A stretch of 64,000 nucleotides of DNA from Crocodylus rhombifer (lineage: Eukaryota; Chordata; Crocodylia; Crocodylidae). The stretch is taken from contig JAVSML010001066.1 in assembly GCA_038503035.1 (NCBI GenBank), positions 310,001-374,000 of the forward strand, read 5' to 3'. Shown piece after piece: positions 36,830 to 48,590 of the stretch. The notes beneath the pieces were generated by a model, which ran no database searches, was not told where the DNA came from, and saw only the letters and a program-made list of their open reading frames with translations. A program made the translations under genes and the position numbers. Positions within the stretch are counted from its first letter, which is position 1, and every line of letters starts with the position of its first letter.

Positions 36830-37383
36830 CCTGAGAGATGATTTGGGAACAGTCTTCAAATACCTGAAGAGTGATTATAAAGACCATGGAGACAGACTTT
36901 TTGAGACTGAAAGAGAGAGATCTAGAAATAATAGCCTCAAACTGTAGCAAAGGCAATTTAGGTTGGAGATTGAGAAGAGCAGGGAGCTTGGGGGCGGGGG
37001 AGGGGATTAGCCCCAGCATTAGAGATGAAAGCCCCACTGTAAGATTTGAAAATCATAACTTGGGGGGGTGGGTTCCTATCAGATTGCTCCTTGACTTAGG
37101 TGGACTCCTTAATCAATGAACTGGTTTAATTTCTTTTGCAGATCCGCCCCCCCCCAAGAGTCAAAGTGTAATTTGAACCCTGGAGAACGTTCTGTGAGGG
37201 TGGTCAAACACTGGAATAGACTACGTAGAGAAGATGTTGAATCTCCATCCCTGGAAATTTTAAGAGCATGTTAGACACATGGCTAGGATGGTTTAGTCAG
37301 GGATGATCCTGCCTTGAGCAGGGGATGGACTACATTGCCTTGTGAGGTGCTTTCCACCCCTCCTTTTCTATGATCCTATGATC
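36830..37383 (+). mobile_element. CR1 LINE 3' part, plus strand
   Basis: It begins near 'gatttgggaacagtcttcaa', which corresponds to the CR1 C-terminal 'DL..VFKYLK' step. It continues with 'aaacactggaatagactacg' (the 'WNRL' step) and 'ctggaaattttaagagcatg', then ends with the 3' UTR ('gagcaggggatggactacat', 'ttctatgatcctatgatcc'). The region 36960-37180 is poorly alignable and contains C- and G-runs. Confidence 0.75.
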
Positions 37384-38817
37384 CAGCTCCAAGATCTTTT
37401 CCTGTTCTCTCCACTCCATCCACCCACTGTCACTCCCCTGCCTCAGTCCAAGGCATCATTCCTCCACACTCTCCCAACACCCCTTCCAAACCCATATTGC
37501 CTCCCCTACAGAAGGGCTGTGACTATCACCATCTGCGCCCTCCCCCAGAAAACCCCACCTAATGCCAACAAACATTAAGTTCAAAAGAACTTTAACAAAA
37601 AAAGTAAAGACCCCCATCTCTGCCTTGGTCCTGGCCAAAAGGCAGTGTCAAGTGATAACTCCAAAGAGCACCCTTAAGTATAGTTGTTCAGTGGTGCCAC
37701 AGGACAGCCTCTGAAAGGGTGGCCAGATCCTTCTTTCAGATAGTCCAGAAGATGCCTGAGAGACTCTGGTCCATTCAAATTTATGTTCCATGTCTACCTG
37801 AATCCAAGATGACTTTGAATTTATGACAATGCCCCCCACAATTAGTTTCTATAAATGGGAAATTACCATTTATAATTTTCCACGTATATAATCTAATTAT
37901 TAGATTTGTCAGGCAGCCTGACCCTCGCACTTTGCTCCCCAACTCTGCTTCCTCTGCTTTTGAGAAGCAGAACATGTATACATAAAGTCAAAAAGTACAT
38001 GTGAAGACTTATCTAGATACAAAACTACCATATCATGACAAATCTGCAGTTATTGCATGCATATTTAGATCATATTTAGTACTGTATTATAATTAATATA
38101 AAAAATAAAATTTGATTTGCACAAAAGCAATAAGAACATTGCTTATAAGTCATGTGTACAAATTATCTTTGGTAACTAAATGCAAACAGAACACCAAGCC
38201 AAAAATTATCCTTAGTCATCAAAGCTTCAGTAAAAGAACATGCCAAATTACTTATGGGAAAGGAGAAAAGGTTTGCAGTTATCTTACAGACAAAGGCCCA
38301 CTCTAAAAATTGCTTCTAAGCTCTTATGGATAAATTGCTAAGCAACAACCTTTTTCATATATTTAATGCCAGATTTAGAAGATAAACATATTATTGTGCT
38401 GTACAGGGTCACCAGATTAAATGTATCCAGACTTCATTTTAATTAGACCAGTTTACTGACCACACATTTAATTCTGAGATACACACTGCATGGCAACCTA
38501 TATCTTTAGTCTTTTCCAGTACTGTATATAGCAATTTTTCTCAGTAATTTGCAGTTTCCAGCAAATTCCTTTTTTCATTTCCAATAGGAACCTCTGCTAT
38601 ATAATCAACTTTACTTGTCATTAATCTTGCCATGATTTTTTTTTGACATCCTCTTGCTACTTAGGGGTTTTGTGCAATTATTCACAATTTGAACACCATG
38701 GTCATTCTGAGGAAATACAAGAATTTATGTTATTGTTTTGTAAAAGCGCATGATTTCTCTTCAGAATAAAACTATAGACTGCTCACACCCCGCAGCTTCT
38801 CACTGTAAATTCTAGGG
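37384..38817. other. non-coding
   Basis: CT-rich to about 37560, then AT-rich. No gene or element recognised. Confidence 0.45.
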
Positions 38818-39004
38818 CAGGGGTGGGCAAAATGTATCCCGGGGGCTGGATGTGGCTTGCCAGGCCACTCTATCCAGCCCGTAGGGCCCCTAAAAAATTT
38901 GGAAAATTAATATTTATCTGCCCCTGGCTGCCTATCATGTGGCCCTCGATGGCTTGCCAAAACTCAGTAAGCGGCCCTCTGCCCAAAATAATTTCCCGCC
39001 CCTG
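38818..39004. mobile_element. non-autonomous hAT element, 187 bp, perfect 8-bp target duplication
   Basis: The ends are caggggtgggcaaaatg and ttcccgcccctg, inverted copies beginning CAGGGG(T/C)GGG. The flanks are identical 8-mers, ttctaggg at 38810-38817 and at 39005-39012. The interior has 'ggctggatgtggcttgcc' and 'atgtggccctcgatgg' words. Perfect target duplications argue for a relatively young insertion. Confidence 0.93.
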
Positions 39005-39054
39005 TTCTAGGGAGAGTCACTGAGAAGTACAAGAAAAATTCATGGAAAGTTCTG

Positions 39055-39491
39055 TGGCAGAGGTAATATCTTTCATTATCCCTAGATTTTTACAAAAAAA
39101 ATTCTTTAATTGTAAGCTTCGGGCACAAGCACCCTTCTTCAGGCATAGGAGACTAGATTGTAAAAGTTCTCCCAGGTAGAAATAAAAGCTCACATTTCAT
39201 AGAAGAGTCGAAACTGTGGTAAAATCTCCTGTTTGGTACAGTTCATTTTATGCAGGTTAAACTCAGAGAAAAGTTGGACTAGTCCGTTTACCTCAAACCT
39301 GTTCAGTGGCAAGCAGGATGTAGTCCTATTTCCTTCTGGTCCTGATGTTTCATTTTTCACAGAAATACAAAATATTTCACAGAGTATTATTTCACAGAAA
39401 TACGAAACATCAGAACCAGAAGGAAATGACTACATCTTGCTTGCCACAAAACAACTTCAAGGTAAACAGACTGTTCTAACTTTTCTCTGAG
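39055..39491. mobile_element. long inverted-repeat (fold-back) element
   Basis: 39262-39351 and 39404-39491 are inverted copies of each other, with arms of about 88-90 bp and a 52-bp loop. The left arm begins ctcagagaaaagttggacta and includes 'gcaagcaggatgtagtc'. The right arm includes 'gactacatcttgcttgcc' and ends aacttttctctgag. The loop itself repeats 'ttcacagaaatac'. The sequence from 39055 to 39190 carries words shared with the fold-back at 26191-26342, so the full element may start there. No coding capacity. Confidence 0.8.
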
Positions 39492-40261
39492 TCTGATTTC
39501 AAAGGTGATCACAGTCCAGAAATTATACTTAAATTGCGGTCAGACAAAGCGAGTTTCGTGGCTGTATGCTGGCATGAAGAGCCTATTTCACAGGCATTTT
39601 GCAGCAGCCCTGCCCCTCGGTGCCGACTGACAAGAGGCCCTGTCTCTCAGTACTGATTGGCAGAGAGGGCCTGGGGTGGAAGAGGGATTAGGGGGTGTCC
39701 ACCATCTTGGCTGCTGGTTGCTCTTCATCCAGTCCCATCCCCAGCTTTGGTTGGTGGACAGGCTCTTAGGGGGAGGAGAGAGGAGAAAGGGAGGAGAAGT
39801 AGCCACCATCTTCTCTATTGCCCCCTTCTTGCCATCCCACCGGCCAGTGCCTTCCCCTCCTAGGCAGGCTGCAAGGCCCCCCTGGGAGGTGAAGACTTAC
39901 AAACTTTCTCTTTTTTTGTGTGTGCAGATTTTGCAGGCAATCCAGGATTTTGCAGTTTCCACTGTGAAGGTAGGTCCCTAATTATATTCTTGCCTCATAG
40001 GGCTTTGAATCAGGCCAAAAATACCTTTGTTCCTTCCCCTTTAGGTACCAAGCATTTATGTCCAGAAAAATAATGTGTTCTGCAAGACAGGGGATGGTGC
40101 AAGGAGCTTTCTACCCCACCTATGCAATAATTGGCCAGAACTGTCATGTTTGTGCTTCTATAAATCTCCAAGACAGCACAGTACTAGCAATATTAGGCTA
40201 GCTCAAAAAGGTCAGAATGAACCATCCTCCCAGTAATCCAGCCATCAAAGCTAACTGCTGT
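39492..40261. other. non-coding
   Basis: A GC-rich patch at 39590-39880 gives overlapping open frames on both strands without family resemblance. The remainder is plain. Confidence 0.45.
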
Positions 40262-42963
40262 CAAAGAAGATGGAAAAGCTTGAGAGAGTCCAAAGGAGGG
40301 CCATGTGCATGATTAGAGGTCTGAAGAGCAGGTCATACATAGAGAGGCTGAAAGACATGGGACTCTTCAGCCTAAAGCAAAGAAGACTTAGAGGGGACTT
40401 AGTGGCAGCCTATAAGTATATTGGGGGCATATATCAGGGCCTGGGGCAGCATCTGTTCACCAAGGCACCTTGGGGGAAGACAAGAAACAGTGGACACAAA
40501 TTGATTAAACCTTGATTCAGATTCTTTATGATTTTTTTTCTTTTTGTAGGGCTGGAAGGGACCTTGGAAGATCATTGAGTCCAGCCCCCTGCCCCAGAGG
40601 CAGGAAGTCAGCTGGGGTCATAGGATCCCAACAAGATAAACATCCAAATATCTCTTAAAGGTGTTCAATGTAGGTGCCTGAACCACCTCCGATGGCAGGC
40701 TGTTCCACACCTTGGGGGCTCAGACAGTAAAGAAATTCTTCCTTATGTCCAGCCTGAAACAGTCTTGGAGGAGTTTATAACCGTTCAACCTCATCATCCC
40801 TTGGGGCGCTCTGGTGAACAAATGTTCCCCCAGATACTGGTGGTCACCTCTGATAAACTTATAGCTGGCCATCAGATCACCCCTGAGCCTGCGCTTTTCC
40901 AGGCTAAAAAGCCCCATGGCTCTCAGCCCGTCATCGTAAGGTCTGTTTTCCTGACCTCTGATCATGCACGTGGCTCTCCTCTGGACTCTCTCAAGCTTCT
41001 CCACATCCTTTTTGAATTGTGGAGCCCAAAACTGGACACAGCTGCGGCTTCACCAAGGCCGAGTACAAGGGGAGAATGGCGTCCTGAGATTTGCTTGAGA
41101 AGCATCTATGGATGCAAGCAAGCGTTTTGGTCGTTTTACTTGCCACAGCATCACATTGAAGGCTCATGTTCATCTTGCGGTCAATGATGACTCCCAAGTC
41201 TCTTTCTTCCATAGTGATAGCTAGCGTAGCACTGCTGAGCCTATAAGGATGTTGCAGGTTTTTCCTCCCAAGGTGGAGAACCTTGCATTTTTCTGTGTTA
41301 AACACCATCAGGTTCTCGTCTGCCCATTTGCTGAGCCTGTCCAGGTCAGCCTGAATCACCCTCCTGTCTTCAGGTGCGGATGCTTTGCCCCAGAATTTGG
41401 TGTCATCGGCGAACTTCGCCAGTCCGCTTCTGACTCCAATGTCCACATCATTAATGAAGATGTTGAACAATATAGGTCCAAGGACAGAGCCTTGGGGGAC
41501 CTCACTGGTCACGGCATTGTGACGACTGACTTCCCTCTATTACTACTTCCCTCTATTACCACCCTTTGGGTCCGACCACAGAGCCAATTTCCCAGCCAGC
41601 AGATCGTGGTGGACCCAAGGCCACAGATGGTCAGTTTCACCAAGAGGTGATCATGGGATACCAAATCGAAGGCTTTTTGGAAGTCAAGATATATGACATA
41701 AATTTCTTCTCCCTTGTCCAGGTGATAGGTCACCTGGTCGTAAAAGGAAATGAGATTGGTCAAGCAAGACCTATCCACAACAAACCTGTGCTAGCTATCC
41801 TTCAGGATGTTGTCATCAGCCAGTCCATTAAGCATGGCTTCTTTAATAAACTTTTCTAAGACCTTCCCCGGGATAGAAGTCAGGCTGATGGGCCTATAGT
41901 TAGCTGGATCCACTTTCCTCCCTTTCTTGAAGATAGACACCACGCTGGCCTTCTTCCAGTCTTTGGGCACTATGCTAGAGGGCCAGGAATTCTCAAAGAT
42001 CCATGCCAGGGGCTGGGCTATGATGCTCGCCAGCTCCTTGAGTATTCTGGGGTGTAGATTGTCAGAGCCAACTGACTTGAAAGTATCCAGCCTCTCAAGA
42101 TGTTCCTTTATAAGGTCAGCATTGATGGAGTGCAGGGGATCATCCTCACCTGGACCTCCCTGTCCCATAATGGGCATGGGTGTCCCATGGGACTGATGAA
42201 AGACCGATACAAAGTACCCATTTAATAGGTTGGCTTTTTCTTGGGCGTCAGTTGTCAGATGTCCCATCTGGTTTAGCAGGGGTCCAATGTTGCCCTTGCT
42301 TTTCCTCCAGCTCCTCACATATCTGAAAAAGAACTTTTTATTGTCCTTGAGACTTGAAGCTAGTTGGAGTTCAGTTGCAGTCTTGGCTTTCCTGGTTTGC
42401 TCCCTGCAGGACCAGACTAGTGCAGAATATTTCTCCTTGGGGGTGAATCCCACCCTTCACCCTTTGTAGGCCATTCTTTTTAGCCTCAGGAGGTCTGCTA
42501 GTTCCCTGGAGAGCCAGGGGGCCTGCTGTGCCCTCTTGCTGCCTTTCCTCCAAGACGGAATAGAATTAGCTTGTGCATTGAGGATCGCTCCCTTGAGGAG
42601 CAACCACTCTTCCTGAACTACCCTCCCCCAGGGGCCGTGGTCCCTCAGGGCCTCACTGACAAGCCTCCAGAGCTTGTCAAAATTAGCTTTCTTGAAGTCA
42701 AGGACTTCAGTGTTGCTGACTGACTTGCCAGTTTTATGGCAGTTTGTGAGCGTGATCAGCTCATGGTTGCTGTGCCTAGGGATTGGAACAGACTCCGACC
42801 AGAGGTGGTACAGTTACCTACCCCGGACATCTTTAAAAAATGGCTTGATACACACCTTGCTGGGGTCATCTGACTTCAGCAGTTTTTCCTGTCTATGTGC
42901 AGTGGGGCTGGACTCAATGATCTGGTAAGGTCCCTTCCAGTCCCTAACATCTATGAATCTATG
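40262..42963 (+). mobile_element. plus-strand CR1 split by an inserted CR1
   Basis: The plus-strand CR1 C-terminal coding region is seen at 40268-40530 (MEKLERVQRRAMCMIRGLKS, then FSLKQRRLRGDLVAAYKYI, to NSGHKLIKP). It resumes at about 42782 with the next step of the same protein (DWNRLRPEVVQLPTPDIFKK) and the 3' UTR to 'catctatgaatctatgaag'. Everything between (40533-42780) is an oppositely oriented CR1. The two outer pieces are therefore one element interrupted by a later insertion. Confidence 0.85.
40533..42780 (-). mobile_element. CR1 LINE, minus strand, inserted in another CR1
   Basis: The 3' terminus is at about 40533 (plus strand: tagggctggaagggaccttg). The coding region runs upward in broken frames. 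From the 5' side, these are the segment between endonuclease and RT (42453-42780), then RT fingers/palm with NYRPISLTSIPGKVLEKFI (220-codon frame, 41791-42453), and SFYDQVTYHLDKGEEIYVIY. Next come VPQGSVLGPILFNIFINDVD, the catalytic LAKFADDTKFWG, and the C-terminal ..DLMASYKFIRGDH. Breaks occur near 41785, 41510 and 41000. The endonuclease and ORF1 are missing (5' truncation). This is the second-longest CR1 copy in the window. Confidence 0.93.
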
Positions 42964-42992
42964 AAGAGCACACACTAGCAATGATGACATGT

Positions 42993-43357
42993 AAGGGGTG
43001 CATAGGGTTGTGCGTGCACTCCCAGAGAGTGCCAGTGCACCCCGACTGGCCACACTCACCACTTAAATGATGGCCGGGGGGCAGGCGAGAGCGCCAGTGC
43101 CCCCCTGTAAGTGCCAGATGATCACTGCTATTGTTGTCGATTCTGGGAGTGGCTGCAGTGATCGGACGGGGCTTGCCCCCAGAAGAGGCTGCAGTGATTG
43201 TCCATTGCGGGATCTCCCCTAGGGGACCCTCTGTGCACAGGATCACCCACAGGGGCTCCCTCCGGTCAGCAGAACTGGTCACGGGGGGGGGGGCACATGC
43301 GCCCTCCCCCCACCCGACTAAGGTGGCACCAGTTGCCCATGCACACTACATCCCCTT
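42993..43357. mobile_element. GC-rich DNA-transposon-like element, 365 bp
   Basis: The ends aaggggtgcatagggttgtg and ttgcccatgcacactacatc + cccctt are imperfect inverted copies. It is CpG-rich inside, with repeated 'gccagtgcacccc' and 'gccagtgccccc' words, and related to 14436-14750. It lies just after the CR1 tail. No secure target duplication. Confidence 0.6.
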
Positions 43358-44582
43358 GGAAGGTGAGTGGTAATTCACAATGTTTCATCACACTCCTGCT
43401 GTGCTGGTTTGGCTTCATTTCATCTGCACAAGTATTACAAACTATATAAATAAGAACCATGACAAAAGCCAACAGATATTTCACTCAAGAAAATTAATAT
43501 ACTAGAGAATAAGTCATGCATTGATTTTTGGTCTATTTTTACTTAAATCAATGGTGCTATATTAGGGGTTCATTCAGCCTGTTATATGAAATAACACCTC
43601 TGGACCACAACCCAATCAAACTCCAAAATCATCACACAAGAAATCAAGAGACATACAATAGCTACAGATAAGTACACATTCACAGATATATTATGCCAGC
43701 CTTGAAATGTTCTACTTATTCAATTGCTCTTAGTGAGCAAATAGAGCATTTTGCTGACCCATCAGAAAATGTCATTATTTTTTACTAACATCAATGGTAG
43801 AACAACTGTTATGGCCATTCCATGGTAGAACACGTTAGAAAAACAGACTTCTTACCTGGGCTGAATGAATCCCTGGACAGTTCTGCAAGATTTGTTATCT
43901 ACAGTTTGAAAATGACAGCATAACCACTGGGATATAAAATGTGAATCAAACAACCAAAAGAGCCACCATGACATTGCCCCAAAGGGTGTCATCACAAAAA
44001 AACATTAGGAACAGATTACAAATAGAAGTGAAAGCACTTAACAGTAACTCTGAAATACTGCTGGGGAATCATTTCAATGACAGCTCGAGATTCACAGTAG
44101 TTAAAAAACTAGTGGCCTTTTTCTGCCGTGTACAATGACACAACTCCAGCAGCAGTTACATCTTGTTACAACAAGCAGTGATGCCTTCAGGTCCATTGTC
44201 CTAGGCCCCATATAAACACATAATAAGTGAAAGTTTTCTTAGAGTTTACTGTCTAAAACTGGAGAGAGAAAAGGTACTATTATGTCAGCTTTTAACCTAT
44301 CAGGGTAATAAAGGAATTTAAACATTTAAGAAAGAACTCAGGGAGAATTTAGATGCCTAAAACAGTGATTCACAGAAAACCAATCCACCTCCCTCAGCTC
44401 AACTACCAAAAAACCTACTTTGGCACCGACTGCTCAGCTACTGCATATTCCCAGGGGCACCAGCTTTCCTACTCAGATGAGTTTTTTATACCTCAGGCCA
44501 TTTGCAATTTGCCAGCTAGGCATCTCTGTGACTGAAGCCTCTGAAGAGTCAGACTGGGTAGACATAGTCAGTACATGCTTGA
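43358..44582. other. AT-rich non-coding
   Basis: No exon or element recognised. Confidence 0.5.
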
Positions 44583-44735
44583 TTTCATAGATTTCATAGA
44601 CATTAGGGCTGGAAGGGACCCTGGAAGCTCATCGAATCCAGCCCCCTGTCCCAGGGGCAGGAAGTCAGCTAGGGTCAAATGTTCCCAGCAAGATAATTGT
44701 CCAAATGTTTCATTAAAGAGTCCTGGTGGGACTCC
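44583..44735 (-). mobile_element. CR1 LINE 3'-end fragment, minus strand
   Basis: Plus strand 'catagatttcatagacatta' + 'gggctggaagggaccctgg', then 'gccccctgtcccaggggcag', is the reverse complement of a CR1 3' UTR. It closely resembles the 3' end of the copy at 40533. Truncated after about 150 bp and followed by a G-run. Confidence 0.85.
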
Positions 44736-44751
44736 ACCTATCCTTGGTGCT

Positions 44752-44802
44752 GGGGGGGGGGGGGGGGGGGGGACACACATGGGGGACGCACACACACACA
44801 CA
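44752..44802. repeat. 21-G homopolymer and (CA)n microsatellite
   Basis: Twenty-one consecutive G (44752-44772) are followed by acacacatgggggacg and a CA run. The G-run could form quadruplex-type structures and is a likely site of sequencing or assembly length error. Confidence 0.95.
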
Positions 44803-46564
44803 GGGGCACTATATGCTTGATCCAGCAATGTAGGCAAACAATTGGCCAAGAAGGGCTGCAGGCTGTAGACTGAAGCAGCAGCAGGGAGGATCAAGCGGCT
44901 CATAAACCCGAGGCAAAACACTTGTGTGAGCCTACAACCCATCCTGTGCTGCTAGTTATATAAAAGGCCACCATCCTTACCACCACCAGAGAGAAGATGG
45001 TTGTACACAAGGGGATAGACTTAAGCATTTAAGTCTACATGGGTGTTTCAGGCTGTAAAATCCCAGTCTCACGCAGTTGTTTTGCTCCAGGATAGAAGTA
45101 GAAAACACTTCCTTTAGCATTTCTCCTTAACCTGCTCTGGCATCGTCAGGTCAGTGTGTTGACAGTGAATACTCTTTTAGGCATGTAACTTTCCACATCT
45201 AAAATTCAGAGAACTTAGTCATCTTCCTTGAGCTTGTGAATACTGCATCTTGAGTTGGGCATCTGATTCTGAGGGGTAGGAACGTTCAGCCCTGCTATGC
45301 CTACATTCCCTTGTGAATTTTGCCTCCAAGTGACATGCACAAGGTCACACAAAAATCAAGCAGCTCTAGAAATTAAATTTAGATTTCCTAAGTCAGAGTC
45401 GAGTGCTTTCACCACAAGACCATCTGTCCTAGGTTCACTTAAAAAAAAAAAAGATTTAAATTAACACCGGTAGCATAATGAAAAACCAATTTTATGAAAC
45501 TGATCACTGACTTTATAAGCCACTTTTTAGTTTCACTATCTTGTTGAAAAAGACACCAAAATAAAACAAAAGAAAGAAACCCCAACCCAAATCATATCTA
45601 TCAAGTTATAAATTAAAGAGCCTAACAATATTTTTCCTTGCTCTGGATTTCAGCTACCTTTTTCAATCAAGATGCTATAATTTCTACACAAACTACATGC
45701 AATTCCTCTGACTAAAAATATTCTGAAGCCAAGTGAAACAAAACTCAAAGCAAGACAATATTTCTCCCAGCTGAGACCTTTTAGCCAGTTATTATACATT
45801 TTAGACTAGGGCAAATTTAATATTGCTATACAACAAGATACTCATAAAAGAAAGCTTAGAACAGAAATGCTAGCAGACTCTTAGCTACAGCAATACTAAC
45901 AAGCACCACTATTATTCTTAAAACCTATGATCATTAGACATTAAAATACTAAGTGTTTATCTATCATCATTCTAACAGTATATTATATGAAATTATTTTT
46001 TTCTGCTTTCTGTACCAAAATCTCCTCTTTGACAAAAGTAACTGTTTTCCATTGTTTTGTAGCTAAAGGAAATTTGGTGCCCCCTGCTGTTAAACAATAG
46101 TTTAGTTATTACATTCCATGCTATTCAGTCTTCTGTCAGGACAGTTGGTAGCAAGTCATACAGTACAGGTATGAATCAAACCTACAGAATACAAAAGAAA
46201 TGCCCTATGGCTATAAGTCATGATTTAAGACTGGTGTATTTTAATTCCACTATGAACACTGTAACAGGCACTTTACCATAATACACAAAATGCATGGCGA
46301 TATATGTTGATATACTAAAATAACTGGCAGCATGCATTCTAACATGGAAAAATACCTTCATTAAATTTAGTATGTATTAGACTAATCCCTTGAGAATAGA
46401 CCCATGCATTTTTAAAAGCATTTGTCACAGTACTGAAAAAGATATCCACTCTCAAACTGCTAGTTGAAGGACAAGGTTTAATTAATCAATTACAAATGAA
46501 ATGTCTAATGCATGTTAGCAGAAATGGATTAGAACAGGTTCACTTCATAATAGGGACAATTCTA
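44803..46564. other. AT-rich non-coding, contains an old SINE
   Basis: Apart from the MIR-like copy at 45325-45432, nothing is recognisable. Confidence 0.5.
45325..45432 (-). mobile_element. MIR/CORE-type SINE remnant, minus strand
   Basis: On the minus strand it reads 'atggtcttgtggtgaaagca' (tRNA-like A-box region), 'cgactctgacttaggaaatc', and then 'gtgtgaccttgtgcatgtca', which matches the conserved core of the MIR group. It is strongly diverged, as expected for an element active before the split of amniote lineages. Confidence 0.65.
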
Positions 46565-48590
46565 TATAGGATTCCTGAAGGCAGTCAGTAGCAAGAGGAA
46601 GACCAGGGAAAGTGTGAGTCCCTTACTGAAAGAGGGAGGCAACCTAGCGACAGAGGATGCAGAAAAAGCTGAAGTACTCAATGTCTTTTTCATCTTAGTC
46701 TTCACAGGTAAGGTCAGCTCCCACACTACTGTACTGGGCAACATAGTCTGGGAAGGAGCTTAGCAGCCAACAGTGGTCAAACAACAGGCTAGGGACTATT
46801 TAGAAAACCTGGATACATACAAGTCCATGGGGACAGAAGGGGTGCACCTGAGGGTGCTGAGGGAGTTGGCTGATGTAATTGCAGACCCACTGGCCATCAT
46901 CTTTGAAAACTCATGGAGATAGGGAGAGGTCCTAAGTGATTCGAAAAAGGCAAACATGGCACCTATACTTAAGGAAAAAAGGAAGATCCAAACCAGTCAG
47001 CCTCACCTCAGTCCTTGGAAAAATCATGGAGCAGATGTTCAAGGAATCATTTTCTAAGCACTTGGAGGCCAAGATGGTGATTAGGAACAGTCAGCATGGA
47101 TTCACCAAGGGCAAGTCATGCCTGAAGAACCTGATTACCTTGTGTGATGAGACGACTGGCTCTGTGAATGCTGGGAGACCAGTGGATGTGGTATAACTTG
47201 ATTTTAGCAAGGCTTTTGATACTGTCTCCCACAGCATTCTCTCAAGCAAGCTAAGGAAATACAGGCTGGATGAATGGACTGTAAGTTGGACAGAAAACTG
47301 CCTGGAGCATCAGGATCAGATGATAGTAATCAATGGGTTAATGCCTACTTGGAAGTCAGTATCAAATCAAGTGTCCCAGGGATCAGTTCTGGGGACAGTT
47401 TTGTTCAATATCTTCATCAACAACCTGAAAGGTGGGATGCAGTGCACCCACAGCAAGTCTGCAGATGACACCAAGCTGGGGGGAGCAGTAGATATGCTGG
47501 AGGGCTGGATTCAGTGACCTAGACAAATTGGAGGATTCGGTCAAAAGCAATCTCATAAGGTTCAACAAGGACAAGTCCTGCACTTAAGATGGAAAAATCC
47601 CATGCATCAGTACAGGCTGGACACTGACTGACTGGACAGCAACTCTGCAGAAGATGACCTGGGGGTTACAGTAAGCTGAATATGAGCCAAAAGACAATAA
47701 GCTGAATACGAGCCAACTGTGTGCCCTTGTTACCAAGAAGGCTAATGGTATACTGGGCTGCACTGGAGTGTTGTTAGCAGGTCAAGGGAAGTGATTATTC
47801 CCCTCTATTCAGCACTTGTAAGGTCACATCTGGAGCACTGTGTTCAGTTTTGGGCCCCCACTACAGAAAGGATGTGGATAAATTGGAGAGAGTCCAGCAG
47901 TGATCAATGAAAATGGTGAGGGGGCTGAGGCACATGTCTTCTAAGAAGTGGCTGAGGGACCTGGGCGTATGTAGTCTGGAGAAGAGAAGACTGAGTGGAG
48001 ATTTAATAGCAGCCTTCAAGTACCTGAAGCGGGGTTTGAAGGAGGAAGGAGCTAGACTCTCTCAGTGGTGGCAGATGACAGAACAAAGAGTAACAGTAGC
48101 AAGTTGTAACCAGAAAAGTTTAAGTTTGATCAGGGGTTGGGTGTACTTGAGAAGATCCTAGGGAGTAAGCATGGATTGGTGGGGACAGAGTGCCACCATG
48201 CACTATCCTGCGCAGGCTCCACCCACCCAGCCAGATGCAGGGAGGGGCGGAAGGGGAGGGAAGGTTGCACACAGTGGCTGCCACCACTCCACATTCAGCA
48301 CTGCCCCCCCTTGGCATTCAGCCACCAGGGGTACACTGACCCAAAAAGGTTGAAAACCCCTGGGTTAGATATTAGGAAGAATATTCTCACTAGGAGTGTA
48401 GTAAAACACTGGGACAGGCTACCCAGAGAGGTTGCGGACTCTTCATACTTGGAGGTTTTTAAGACCTGGCAAGAGAAAGCCTTGGCTGCAACAACATAGT
48501 TGGGGCTGGTCCTGCTTTGAGCAAGGGGGTGAACTAGATGAATTCCTGAATTCCCTTCCAAACCTAACCTTCTATGATTCTGTGAAAGAT
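46565..48590 (+). mobile_element. CR1 LINE, plus strand, interrupted by a hAT
   Basis: It begins in the RT amino-terminal region ('SPLLKEGGNLATEDAEKAEV'-type text) and continues with SVSLTSVLGKIMEQMFKESF, GKSCLKNLITLCDETTG, LDFSKAFDTVSHSILSSKL and the catalytic SADDTKLGG. The C-terminal step is VKHWDRLPREVADSSYLEVF. It ends with the 3' UTR and 'ttctatgattctgtg'. Several stops and frameshifts are present. A small internal duplication of 'aagctgaatatgagccaa' lies at 47673-47715, and a 232-bp hAT-like element sits at 48131-48362. Confidence 0.92.
48131..48362. mobile_element. hAT-like element inserted in CR1
   Basis: The ends caggggttgggtgtacttg and aaaaaggttgaaaacccctg are inverted copies starting CAGGGGTT. 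The flanks agtttgat (48123-48130) and ggttagat (48363-48370) match at 6 of 8 positions. Removing it rejoins the CR1 sequence at the conserved 'L-D-I-R-K-N' step, which confirms the insertion. GC-rich interior, no coding capacity. Confidence 0.88.
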
